A DNA stretch of 64,000 bases from Druceiella hillmani (taxonomy: Eukaryota > Arthropoda > Insecta > Lepidoptera > Hepialidae), in NCBI GenBank assembly GCA_039881145.1, contig JAYKKI010000074.1:5034001-5098000 (forward strand), in the 5' to 3' direction. Under the pieces are notes generated by a model. That model worked only from the letters and a program-made list of their open reading frames with translations. It made no database searches and had not been told where the DNA came from. A program made the translations under genes and the position numbers. Numbering within the stretch: position 1 is the stretch's first letter; each line of letters opens with the position of its first letter. This document shows positions 52,088-64,000 of this stretch, piece after piece.

Positions 52088-55000
52088 TTACTCAGGGCCT
52101 AACAAAAAAGAACACAGGAAGCTTCATTAGATTTCCCATGTACGTACTTTCGTTTATAATAGGATAAGTCAAAGAGGTCATGAATATGGTATTATATTTC
52201 ACATCTTTATACACCAATTAACTCACTTATGTTTGAGGCAAAAATAATCTATATTGAGCTTGAAAATACGCTAAAATATCTGATTTGAGACAATATTTTC
52301 ATCCCAAAACTCTTTTTTAATATTTGGAAGTTAATACTAGTGAAAATGCGTCGGCTCTTGTTTTCGAAAAGATTGATGCACAGCTTGGAACCCACATTTG
52401 CGTAAGTGTACTATTTGTTTATACTGGCGCATTCTATATCCGCTTCATATACGTTATGTACGTGTCGTATTAACGTTACCTCACTGGGTGATAGTTAAAT
52501 AACTGTAATAATTAAACTGTAGGATCGAAAATAAAAGATTTTAATAACTTCGATTCTGATCAAAACTAAGAGATATTTATTAATAAAAATTTAGTCGTAC
52601 GTACGTATGCATACTATCAACGTAGCCCATCAACAAACAGCAATATTTTTTTTCAAGTCACCTCTTTATGACGAATTCCTTACAAAATACAAGTAGTTAA
52701 ACTAGTTTTGTAAGACCCCTCTGCTTTAATACGCTAAGAGGTGAGAGGATCATACGAACACAATAAAATGCCAAGCAATAATTGAAATATTTAAAAAAAA
52801 AAGTGAGTTAAAAGAAGGTAAAAACGAAATGTTGCCGTTAGAATGTTAATTAATACTAATTACTTAATAACTTAACGATATTAAAAAGTGTATGATTGTG
52901 CAATTTTCTGTATCGTAATCTTGTCTTAGTATAGCAGAAAGATTAACCAAGGATATGTTATATAAACGTGTCGTGAACGTTGGAAGTAATAAATCAAAAG
53001 TACTTTTAATAGTCGGTCTTTTAAAAGTCCTTTTAATAGATTGATAAATAAAAAATCGGTACAGATAACTTTTAAAATCTAATTATACAATATTTTTTCG
53101 TTTTAAAACTATATTTCCAATTTAGACACAGCGACCTCAATCGATCCCAAGAAAAAATTAAATTTGTTTTTTGACTACAATTTGATTTTTATTTATAATT
53201 AAATCTTGTCTCTTCGAAACTCTATCAAAAGGTCGATTTATTTTATGTGGATAAAACTTTCTAAAAATTATAACAAAAAGAGTTTTACTATTGTCTACCC
53301 ATAAGTGTATCACGGCTTGCTATTGAATGGAATTTCATAAAACTTCTATATGGCAAAATAAAAATCTACAAGCACAAATTCTACGTAAACAGCTTGGCCC
53401 AAAATTTAAAAAAAATAATTTTTCAAAAACACTGAATAAGAAATAATTACTTACAATTTTTTTCTTGAACAAGACTACTTTAAAAATACTCTCTTCTCAT
53501 ATGATTAAGAAAAAAATAAAAATAACAACACTTTAGCTATAAATTACTATATGGAATTTTGAAAAAATTACGAAACACGGCAAAAAATAAAAACATCGTG
53601 AAAATATGAATTTCCAAAAAAAAACAAATTTTAATATTGTATTAAAAATGTTTTTGGACTGAAAATTGCTTAAATTCGGATTTGAAGTCCATCTATTTTA
53701 CGGGCGTGTGTTTGTTAAGTGAGGCATCTATTATAGTTAGAGAATTTGACTGGAATTCATACATTTTTCCAATATTTACATTTGGTTTCTTATATGTCGG
53801 TCCACGAGATTTTACTACGGTCACATCCACGAGAATGATTGCCTGCGATATTTTATTATGACAAATTTTAAATTTTAAAATTTCGTAAAACAATTTCAAA
53901 ATGACGTTTACAAAATACACCATTTTAGAGAATTTCCGAAATAAATTAAGGAGGAATCCATGGAACCTTGCTAACATTATTTATTTCCCACCATAACAGA
54001 ACATAAACTTCTTCGTATTACTCTGTCTTATATAATAATAAACAATTGTAACATTAAAAATATTTTTATTTTTATGTTTAATATATTGAAATTAAAATAT
54101 CGTGGACAGCTTCCCTTTGACAAGTTTCTGGACTTTTTAATTTAATAAAATTTATCGTTGAATGTGCCAATGTTATAAATAATCATTCATTTTAATTATT
54201 GAATATACAACTAACAGTATCCAAAATTTTTATTCCACGCCAAATATTCGATTAGACCGAATTTTTCGCAAAAAAATCTTATAATAGTATAGTTGACTAC
54301 TTCTAAATTTTTTTTTAGTAAAATAACATGAATTAGATAAAAATAATTAACTAGCAGAAGTAAAAAAAAATAACAATATTTAAAAAAATAAGTGAATTAT
54401 AATCTTCTAAATATAATTGTAGGATCAGACTATAATGACGTAGGCCACGACGAACATCACTAAAAATGACATCATAATTCAGTATTGCTTTCCTTGTCGA
54501 AACGTAAAATTTAAACTTTTTTAAATCGGTCACATTATAAGATTCGTAAATTTTTTTCACTCCTCGTCAGCTTGTTTGTACCTTGAGATTATAATCATTT
54601 GTAATTAACTAAATAGACAAATACACTGTTGTCTAAAAAACATGTTTTGTCGTTAATTCACTATATTATATCCATCAAACTTATACTCATATTTCATTAT
54701 ACTATTCAACACAAGGCTCAATGGTGACCTTTATCGATCAATCGGTAATGTTTACACAGCTTATCTAACATATTATCGGTGACAAACAATATCAGTTAGT
54801 TTAATGAAAAAAAATCATCAAACGACCGGAAAACACCTGTTGGTAAGCATATTTTTAAACTGCGATCTATCTTGAAAAGGTGTTGTTGGTAAATTACGTT
54901 ACAGTGAACATCCGTAAAAATAAAATTTTAAGTAGTTATAAAATAATAAAATTATATACGTACGTATATCTTTAGCAACATTATGAAAAACAGTATAAAA

Positions 55001-55379
55001 GCAGCACAGATACAGGAAAATTGGCATTAAAATTCGAAGAATTAAAGTTGTTTTTTTTAATCCAATCAAATAAGATTGAATTTACTCTGATAACAAACAC
55101 TTAATGATACAATACATGACATATGAGCAGTAGGTCTTGGCTCTACAATATATATGGTGATAACATTATAAAGAATGATCTATCGAGGCACGTACTACTT
55201 GTAAACTAATGGATTATAAAATGGACATAGTTTTCCGTTTATTCGAAATGGCAGAAAAAAGTATACATGTAAAGTTCAATGTGAGTATTTAAAAAAAATA
55301 TTCAAATATTGCCTCGGTCTGTCAGAATCAGGACTTAAAAACTTGCTTTTAATATTTATCGCGTGTTAACTGTTTGAAT

Positions 55380-55556
55380 AAATGACGATTGTGCAAATAA
55401 TTCGAAATTACAATAATTCGTATTGAATCATTCGACTTGACTCAAATTATGAATTTTTCAAATAATTACAATATTCCAATTATTTGAGTATTTGATTCGA
55501 TTTCCGAATAAAATTTTGCTATTCAATTCAAGTTAAATGATATTCGCACGCCCTAA
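55380..55556. mobile_element. Possible end of a hAT-like element
   Basis: ATT/AAT-rich sequence with repeated ATTCG words ends in GATATTCGCACGCCCTAA. It resembles the TTAGGG(C/G)TGTGCGAATA-type ends of some insect hAT-like elements. No matching opposite end was found. Confidence 0.3.
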
Positions 55557-58500
55557 TCCATTCCACCGAGGTACAATATTGATTAACATTATTCGATAAT
55601 GATCCACTCCATAAATTCATAGACAGTTTTGAACGTTTAATACTATGAAAGTACTAGGAAAGTTGAATGCTTTGCCAAGAATATAATTTCTATGAGTTAA
55701 ACAGCATATTATGGCTAAAGCGCTAAAATGAACCGGCGAATTATATTTAGAATAAAAAAAACGGAATAAGGAAAGCATCAATAACTCGAAAAGCGCAATA
55801 ATTCCTATTGACTCATTTATCTGGGGGAAGTACATAAATTATGATTAAAAATATTAGAATTATATCATGTTTCACAATAAACCTACATATGTATGGGTAC
55901 ACATGGATACATAAAATCGAAAGGAGCATAGTAGCAACTTCACCGCATCTTTCAACGTAGAACTGATCCACTACTGGGTACTTTTTAATAAAGTTTACAA
56001 AAGTAAAAACAAATGGCATTAATTTTCCACAAAATTTTCCTTTGCATAACATAAAATGGTGGGAATAATATCGAACGTATTGAAAAAAAATTGTGTTAAC
56101 TTTTTACCATTAAATTTTGTGTTTTCTAGATATTATAACATAAAAAATCGTGCGAAATTTAACTAAACTCCTACTGTAATGCTACTGTATTCAAGAGAAG
56201 TTTTATAATAAACTGGACTATACGATCTACCTAATTCTATTTTTATTAGTTGTTCCATAATTATTAATTTAAGAGAAATAAATATTTAATATATTTTCGT
56301 TGCATCGACTCTCGAAGCGACCTCCCTCTAATGCGGGGAAAGACGTAGATTTATGTCAAAATAGCTAGAATCGCAATAATCTTTTCTTCGGTTATCTTTT
56401 CATAGATGTCGCCTTACATAGTAACAAATTCAATTTCCACGTTTCAATGTGTCATTGATCACCTAATTACAATGTTTTACGTAATCGAGCTGAACCAGAC
56501 GATGATAAAATTCTTCACAATGCAACGTTGATATTTCCTTTAGTCCGTTCTACTTTGTATTAAGTCACTCGGGCGATCCATCATTGTGATAACGGATTTC
56601 GAATTTACACACGATCATGGATATATTAATATCTACCGTCCACCTAGTTGCGTTAAAAATAGTAGTAGATCGAGTGATGCGATTCACTGTAGTGCGGGCA
56701 AACGCATTCCTTTGCTAAAGTGATTTTATTAATTTTAGATTGGTGATTAACGTCGTCTTGCGAAATAATGTTTCGTCCTCCTATTTTATTACATCCCGGC
56801 AGACATTTCGAACATGTTTCAACAACCTGTATACGCTGCGATGGCGACCTTGTGATGTTGCGATTTATTTGCCTATTCTTTTACTTTTTCATTCCCAGAA
56901 TTTCGGGGTTATTCTGGGTATACGTCTTATTATTTTGAAAAGTGACATATTGTCTCGTACTTGATTTTAAATCGAGAGAAGAAGACTTATCAAAGTTATA
57001 AGAGAAATGAATAACCTCTAGAAACAACGTAACTACGTATATCAGCTGCATTAACGCGGAAGTCATTTTTCTCTACTGCACGCGTGCGACCTGTCATTAA
57101 CCTTAGTGTACGAAACGGACTTCAGTTTTTTACTTTTACCTCCAGAAATACTTGTTCTATAATAAATAAAAACAGCAAGTACTATTTATGGACCGATACA
57201 AATAGCCTATAACTTATCCGGTTACGATTCAATCAGTTTTAGTCTTTGTAGGACATAGGTTTAAAATTTTCAGTTGCATAATTCAAGATTTTCTAGCTTA
57301 AAAATCCATTCCGTTCTTAGTTTTATTCGTTCCACTAACAAATAAAAAAGTCCGTAGTCAGTCGGACGCTTCCTTCACATTTTAAAAACTTCTAGAAATG
57401 TACGTTAGTACACATAGGCTCTCGCGAGCTTATTTACTAACATTTCTTTTGGAAAACACTGTTATGCCCTTACTTTAATTTTCCAGGAGTCATAGATTTG
57501 AAGAATAACAAAACTTTCGTCTATAAAATAATACTTCCGACGTTTTGATGAATGTACAAAATTTTGATACATTTACTCCATGACATATTTTCAAAAAATT
57601 ATTCAAAAATCATAAAGACGCGTCACCAGTACTCAAGCTTACTTAAGCGCTTATTTTTTTTTATTTTTCATAAAGTTCGGCCAGGAATAACAGAAAATAG
57701 TTTCAGTGACTTTGTTTATTTTATAAATCACGTGCAAACTTATTCACCGATAACATCGCAGCCCATTGCGTGCGGCCTTGACCCAAATGTGAGTTGTATT
57801 AATTTTAATACTAAAGACAATATTTGATATCATTAATATAAATAAATCAGCAAATCTTATTTTTACTTAAACACACCTCTTTATTTTTTTTCTTATTAAC
57901 TTAAATAAAGTCAGTTAAAAAAAGAGTAAAAAACGAAGAATAGAGCAATTCTACAGATTAAATAACTTTCTTCGGTCAGTAAATAACTTTCTAAAAACTG
58001 AGTCAAACTACTGTACGTGTTAATACTTGCTATTTTTACTTTTTATAACTCCTTCATCCTTGAATCCGCATTTATCGGCTTTAAGTCATTGTCAAAGTCA
58101 ACGGTTGCAGATTTCAAAGCCAACTCAACACACTTTTTTATAGAAAACTAAATTTTTAACGCATATTTTTTAATGATACTATAACATATTGCGTAATTGT
58201 AATATTTTTGAGTGCAAATGGGTAAAGTAAAGTTCCTATGAATAATATTAAACAGTGGATAAAATTCGCGCGCCATTAATACGTTTAATAAAACTGTACC
58301 TCAACTTATACGTAATTATGGAATCAAAAATTAGCAGATTTGTTTGGAAATACTGTCCATGTCACTGGTAATGATACTTTCGATATGTTTGAAACAAAAA
58401 AACATACACCATATTTTCCTCGTAAGGTCTTACGTGACACATGTTCAATTTCTTTTGAAAGACTGGATTTAATATTCCACGATATTACATCAAATTTAAT

Positions 58501-59269
58501 GATAAGTTTTATTTTAAAGTTCTCCATTGTCTTAAAATATGTCATCATTCTGGTATAAATATATCATCAAAGTCTGCAAAATTGACATAAATTAGATACG
58601 TTACATACGAGTCTTTATAAACGTCTTTTAATACACATCTTTTTACGTATACTATGTGCATAATTGTATCTGGTTTCATTGTTATTTTGCTTGTTAACAT
58701 GGACGTCTCGGTTAGTAAAAAATAAGCCAACATTTAAAATATGAACTGATGCAATGGAGTTTCGAAAGCGTGTGTGGATAAGGTGAACATTCGCTTGCTC
58801 TACATGAATACTGGTTACGAAATGTGTATCGATTTTTAACGTAATATTTATTTTAAAATATGATTTGAACGAAATATTAATTTTATGTGAAATTTATTTA
58901 ATTTTTCCTAAGAAACTTTAATGAATACATTATATAATGTTACAACAGAAATGTTACTCTTTTACACATATTAAATGGAAACTAAAACAATTTAATGAAA
59001 TTTATAAAAAAACAAATTCTAAATGTGAAATAAATAAATAATTGTTAATATACCTAAAGTATTTTAAAGTAGTACTAGAGATAGATTTTCTTTACAGTAT
59101 TTATAAGTAGCAGTATGCAGTCGATTTTAAAGTTTGAATGCTACGAGATTCAATGATAACATTTCTGAAAGACAAATAATAATTTACTTTAATTAGTAGT
59201 TTATACGTCATTTATATATACTCAACAGACATTGGACGAAACTGGCCTTTTATAACGTCGACCAAATTT

Positions 59270-59308
59270 AAATTGCAAATTTGGAATGAAATTTGGAATG
59301 AAATTTGT
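59270..59308. repeat. Short 12-bp tandem repeat
   Basis: AAATTTGGAATG is present about 2.5 times in a row. Confidence 0.85.
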
Positions 59309-59950
59309 ATGAAAGCTTGTAAGTTAAGTTCATTATAAAAAAAGGTTCGTGATAATTTTTTGATATATCTATAATAAAATTCACATAATAAATCTAAGGA
59401 ATTTAAAAATACAACATATAAAATGTAGAATATGAACAATAATAAGGAAGTTCCGGATCAATTTTCGATGCGAAATTAACTCTATATTTTTTTAATATCA
59501 TTGTGAAACTAAGAGAAATTTTCTTTTCGAATAACGTTTTAAACAAAATTTAATCGTTGCCCTCTATTTCTGTGGACATATTTTATAAGAATGTCCTCTT
59601 TAGAAATTCACAGTAAATTAAAATAATATATTACTATGAAATGCAATGCTGCCATTCATAAATAAAAAGAAACATAAATATTAAAAATAATGCACATGCG
59701 CATAAATCATGCCTTATCAAAAGTCGTACTTCTTCTAGTACAGCTAATAAGTCTACGGATAAAATGTGTAGGTTTTTAAATATATCTCGAATTTTTTCAT
59801 AAATATGGTTTTAATAACTTTAAGGAATAATGAAAACTTTATAAATTTAAAAAGAAATAACACATACTAAAATTGGATACGTTTAACTTGGAAGCAACAA
59901 GTAACCATGCCAACTAAAAGAGCGCGAATATAAATTGTGGCCATACTCAC

Positions 59951-60093
59951 TTGGTGTAAATAAAAACGCCAGTAGGAGCAATAAAAATTCCGGATCCAAT
60001 TATTGTGCCGATAATTATACCGACACCATTAATCAGTGTTATTTTTCTTTTTAAAACCACCTTTCCATCGGCAGTTTGCGCTTCCTCACCCAT
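59951..60093 (-). CDS. Exon 1 (start codon) of SLC7 LAT-type amino acid transporter light chain
   Basis: This exon encodes residues 1-47 plus two bases of codon 48. The protein opens [20 protein letters not shown] and continues into the first transmembrane segment, which carries the GTIIGSGIF motif (residues 29-37). In LAT-type APC-superfamily transporters this is the unwound part of TM1 that binds the amino acid backbone. The start is firm: the ATG has G at -3 and at +4, and an in-frame TGA lies four codons upstream. The donor reads CAA|GTGAGT, a strong consensus, and leaves phase 2, which matches the exon 2 acceptor. LAT-type light chains pair with a CD98-like heavy chain (SLC3A2) in the plasma membrane and exchange large neutral amino acids. 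Family assignment is secure. Choosing between the insect paralogues (minidiscs, JhI-21 and others) would need a tree. Confidence 0.9.
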
Positions 60094-60282
60094 TCCGTAA
60101 TTTCAATAATATGAATGAAACAACCGCGAATTGGAGTTGTTTTATTTACACGTGGGCGAAACACATATAGATTTTCTAAACAAACGCCAAGTAAAAATCA
60201 CTTTCTTCGACCGGTACTTTTAACGTTTCACGCGAAGACTATTATTTAATATTTAATTCACACTAGCATGTGGCTTGACTGA
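60094..60282 (-). promoter_or_regulatory. Presumed 5' UTR and core promoter region of the SLC7 gene
   Basis: The region directly upstream of the exon 1 ATG is less AT-rich than its surroundings. On the minus strand a TCAGT arthropod initiator match lies at 60282-60278, about 187 bases before the ATG. I see no TATA box about 30 bases upstream of it and no clear downstream promoter element. A short motif like this occurs by chance often, so the transcription start is a guess. An additional non-coding first exon further right is also possible. Confidence 0.3.
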
Positions 60283-61752
60283 CGACTCTACAATACGGCA
60301 CCGCGAAGACGGGCACCATGTGTTCGCGGGCCGCACACTGCATGGAGCAAGCGCCGAAACAAAGGTGACGTCACACCGTAGTAGACGACAGAGTCTCTCA
60401 GTGTATGTAATTTTATCGCAAAAAACCGAGATGGAATGCTATTTTAGTATGGCATTGAAGGAGACGGACGAAAAAGATATGTCTTCTACGAACAGTATGC
60501 GCTGTCGCTATAGAAACGCAGCAATGCTTGTCCTTAGTGAACTATTTCTATTCCGTCATTCTCAAGGGCGTGAGAGAGATGACCATATGTGTCAATACAA
60601 TGATATTGGACAAACTGTTTGTAGGTTAAACTATTTTTATATTTGAGATAGAAAGAGACAAAAGACGCTTTCGTTATAAAACTGGAAGGTACACACCTTG
60701 AAATATACGCGCCAGTACCGATATCGAATAACTGCTGAATTTTTAGAATGATTTTGGTTCTGAATAAATTGCATCATTGTAACGCAGGATATTCCTATTT
60801 GGGTAGGAGTCATACATACTTGTATTTTCTTTGAACTGTGACAAATATCTGTAATGATGGAAATAGCCATTCAACATTATATACAAATTAGTTTTTGCCG
60901 CGAAAACTGTGTGATAATAAATCAATATATTTACATTTTTATGTCATTGAAAGAAATATTGTTTTTATTTCTAGTAATAGTTCGTTAACTTAAAGCAGCT
61001 TCAGTGAAAGCAATCGATTTATAGCCCCATAAATTCATTTATTTGAAACCTTTATTTTACGACGCAATTTTAGGTACGTAAATTAACTTAAAAGACATTT
61101 TGGGCGCCGACTCTTATCATTTCACATTTTATCTGTATTATCAGTAAACAAAAGTTTTCCACAAAGCTTACAAATCTGTGTTATGTATTATATATGTTAC
61201 TCTACAAGTAAAAACTCATGTAATAAATAAACTAATGGATGGATCACTTTCATTTAATTTTGTGTCACGGTTTATAAAACGGTTGTATTATTTATGAAGA
61301 GCTGTTTTGACAGTATGCTATTATATTATATGAATGGAATTAATATATGTTTGAACGTTATTTTATGACGAAACTACTGGGTAGAAAAGAAGAAATTTTA
61401 AAACAAATATTTTGTATGACAGCCATAAGCATATTTTATCCGATGTTAACCAAGTAATTCCCCGTTAACTTCAATTCGTACAAGGATGGAACATTCCACT
61501 TTGTATTCTCGGGTGAAAATCTTTTAGAACTTTATTACGCCTAAGCCAGCAAAAATGATTCGCTATACATTGTTTCACATATTAACGAGAATAATACAAA
61601 ATAACCGGACAGCATGTACATTAACGATAGTTATTTATATATTTATTTATCTAGTTTTTGCATGTCATATTATGCGATTATTCGATGTACTAACATATTA
61701 ACTGTTATTCACCTAATTTAATGTTCTGATTTAGCAACTAAAAAATTATCTA

Positions 61753-61855
<103 letters not shown>

Positions 61856-62167
61856 AAATGTTCCAAAAAGAAATTAGACGTTTTTAAATACAATGGCTAG
61901 CTTAATTTATTGCCATAGACAGCAGATGGCAAACAAAAATATATAACTATATAATATGTCGCTTACCTACCAACTTTAGAATTTAATTAATTAGTAAAGG
62001 AACTTGTTTGTATTTTGTTTATATGTTTTATAAAATTAGAACTATACACAATTATTTGTAGCGGATAACCTGTCGTAGCTTAGCAATTTTCCATAAAGTT
62101 TCATCATCGAAATCCAGATGCGCATGCGTAGCAGGATACGTCAAGTTGACTCATCCTGTTGCCGCCG

Positions 62168-62281
<114 letters not shown>

Positions 62282-63362
62282 TTACATAGATGTAGTAAAT
62301 ATACGTTATAGGAATAGGAAATTATAATTTCATGGTTTTTAACTCACTAGTAGGCTCAGTAGCTGTAGTAAAAGTGCTTCATTACTTTTCCCTTATCTAC
62401 AAACTATGTTCAAACTTCTTAGCAACATTATTTTCTGTATTTATTTTATTTTTATATGTTTATTTTTATTATCACTTCATTTTCACAATACAAGTATACA
62501 GTTTAATCCTTCGTAAGTACTTCACTAACGTTCCTAATATTTGGTTTAGGTTTAGGTTTTCATACTTAAATTATTTTTGTTAAATATTTAATTGTAATCG
62601 TAACTAAATAAATACATTTAGAATATACTAATTGTGTAGTTTTTATAATAAAATATAAAGTATAGATTTCTGAAAAGAGCTTTTTGTACAAAGTTCAAAT
62701 ACATTAATTTTAAAAAGAAATATAAGTCGCAATCTTAATTTATTTTCTTCAGGTTTTTAAAACATACTTGAACCCTCTTCGAAACTCACCTGACTAAATT
62801 GTCATTAGGGATATAATCATAATTCGTGATTTTTACCATTTATTTAAAACATTTCATCGTTACTTCCCAATTAGTTTTATCGCGCTTCAAGAGATGGCGC
62901 TGATATTCACTTGCATGATTACTTTCGTTTTCAATGACAAATTTTTATAAAATTATATATCGATGTTATAAAATGTCGAATAATCGGTTTGTTTCTTTAA
63001 ATGATTAAAAAATATTCAGGCACAAAAATGAATTTGACTGTTTTTATAATTAAGATAAAATGCATTAATTCTATAGACACTTTCTTTTCCGAATACGGCT
63101 ATTTTTTTAAGTGTGAGGTCATTGTAAATACATTGTCCAAAAATTATTCCCTTTTTTTAATTATTCCAAAAATTATACCTTTTTTTCAACATTTATAATA
63201 AACTATTATTAATTATATCAATGTAACTGCGAGCAATAATCTCATAAGCGACCTTTTTCATTACTCCTTTTTACGTTTTAATCTTAATTCATACGTAATC
63301 AAAAAATTAAAAAAATTCCGGCCCTATGTGTCCTAATAGCCCTGTGTATTTTTAGAACTGTA

Positions 63363-63630
63363 TTCTAATGACACAGTTATTTTAAAATATGTAGTTCTTT
63401 AAAATAATCAAATTAGTAACAATTATTAAAATAACTATAGCAAATATGTAATTTTAATAACACAGTTATTTTAAAACATGTAGTTTTTTAAAATAAGCAA
63501 ATTAGTAACAATTATTAAAAGAACTATAGCAAATATGTAATTTTAATAACACAGTTATTTTAAAATATGTAGTTCTTTAAAATAATCAAATTAGTAACAA
63601 TTATTAAAATAACTATAGCAAATATGTAAT
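63363..63630. repeat. Minisatellite, three copies of an 89-bp unit
   Basis: CACAGTTATTTTAAAA recurs at 63372, 63461 and 63550, a period of 89. Copies one and three are nearly identical and copy two carries a few substitutions. The unit is AT-rich and noncoding. Confidence 0.95.
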
Positions 63631-63738
63631 ACGTAAAATTTTGACTAATTTTGTTACACCTTTAAAACATTAGAAATATTAATAACGCATAACATTAAAT
63701 TCATATTATTCGATACTTTTTAGAGTTTCGTAGTGAAA

Positions 63739-63799
63739 CAGTATTAAACACTTCATATTTGGATCTCTACAGTATTAAACACTTCATATTTGGATCTCA
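63739..63799. repeat. Two-copy 31-bp direct repeat
   Basis: CAGTATTAAACACTTCATAT plus the following bases is repeated exactly after 31 bases. Confidence 0.93.
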
Positions 63800-64000
63800 T
63801 TTAATACCTGGCAGTCTTAAAGATCTTTTTAATGATTTCTATCAGTCTTAAGATCTTTTTTTCACACTTAATTGGGTAGGTATTTTAAAATGAAATCGAG
63901 GCTCAATTAACATTTTACGTTTTACATTTCAATAAGTAAAATATTATCACTTTAAAGCGGCAATATAAAGCCACGTGCCCACCTTACCACATAGTTATCT

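Larger units (their letters stand above)
40149..59950 (-). other. Intron 1 of the SLC7 gene (about 19.8 kb)
   Basis: This is bounded by the GTGAGT donor next to exon 1 and the GTCAATAG acceptor next to exon 2. It contains a MITE (42.17 kb), the minus-strand copy of the 0.89-kb TA-bounded element (44.87-45.76 kb), several TA/GT microsatellites, Helitron-like elements (50.7-51.85 kb) and a foldback (51.85-51.98 kb). The stretches 45840-50700 and 51990-59950 otherwise show only AT-rich sequence without a recognisable exon. The few ORFs there are 60-115 codons, low in complexity and lack homology that I recognise. Confidence 0.85.

Noticed and set aside
53693..53977. 94-codon minus-strand ORF
   Set aside because: It has the composition expected from AT-rich noncoding DNA, with no motif and no neighbouring exon in phase.
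57552..57827. 91-codon plus-strand ORF
   Set aside because: It is low-complexity Ile/Phe/Ser-rich sequence without homology or splice context.
60275..60646. 123-codon plus-strand ORF overlapping the SLC7 promoter
   Set aside because: It has no recognisable domain, lies antisense to the presumed 5' UTR in a locally GC-rich area where ORFs lengthen by chance, and lacks splice or start context to support it.

Overview
The window is AT-rich (roughly 70% A+T) eukaryotic nuclear DNA, most likely from a moth or butterfly. The evidence is one interrupted animal-type gene with very long introns, no bacterial-style ORF packing, many (TA)n microsatellites, and repeats that I recognise from memory as typical of Lepidoptera. 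These are Helitron-like non-autonomous elements with CTAG/TCCTA ends, a 'GGTTCCGTACC' terminal-inverted-repeat family, and foldback MITEs. The order assignment rests on memory of these repeats, not on a search.

Only one protein-coding gene is supported. It runs on the minus strand and encodes the N-terminal part of an SLC7-family light-chain amino acid transporter of the LAT1/LAT2 type (insect relatives are minidiscs and JhI-21). Exon 1 is at 60093-59951, exon 2 at 40148-39850 and exon 3 at 15646-15521. The reading phases join perfectly across consensus splice sites to give about 190 residues, covering roughly transmembrane segments 1 to 5. The introns are about 19.8 and 24.2 kb. The remaining exons, about 300 residues, were not found between 1 and 15520 and probably lie beyond the left edge. 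The presumed promoter and 5' UTR lie just right of exon 1, in a locally GC-richer stretch (about 60094-60420).

The rest is intron and flank filled with repeats. From left to right: a 91-bp minisatellite (5.3 kb); a decayed HTH-type transposase (5.7-6.4 kb); a foldback MITE (6.9 kb); a tandem array of about eight 165-bp Helitron-like units (9.7-11.0 kb); a LINE 3' end (12.3-12.7 kb); a TTAA-type inverted-repeat element (15.8-16.5 kb); a GGTTCCGTAC-type element (18.2-18.7 kb); a second foldback element (20.7-20.9 kb); a GC-rich retroelement-like fragment (21.4 kb); a hAT-like MITE (25.2-25.7 kb); and a 0.89-kb element embedded in TA microsatellites (28.1-29.0 kb) with an inverted copy at 44.9-45.8 kb. 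Further right are a Tc1-like transposase relic (29.5-30.4 kb), a transposase relic with a PHD-like zinc finger (37.9-38.7 kb), a perfect-ended MITE (42.2-42.5 kb), an intact-looking Helitron-like element beside a rearranged copy (50.7-51.85 kb), a foldback (51.85-51.98 kb) and an 89-bp minisatellite (63.4-63.6 kb).

No new gene system is evident. The most interesting unexplained objects are the 0.89-kb TA-bounded element pair, which carries a conserved TATA-to-polyadenylation unit, and the tandem Helitron-like array. No tRNA, rRNA, CRISPR or prokaryotic features were seen.
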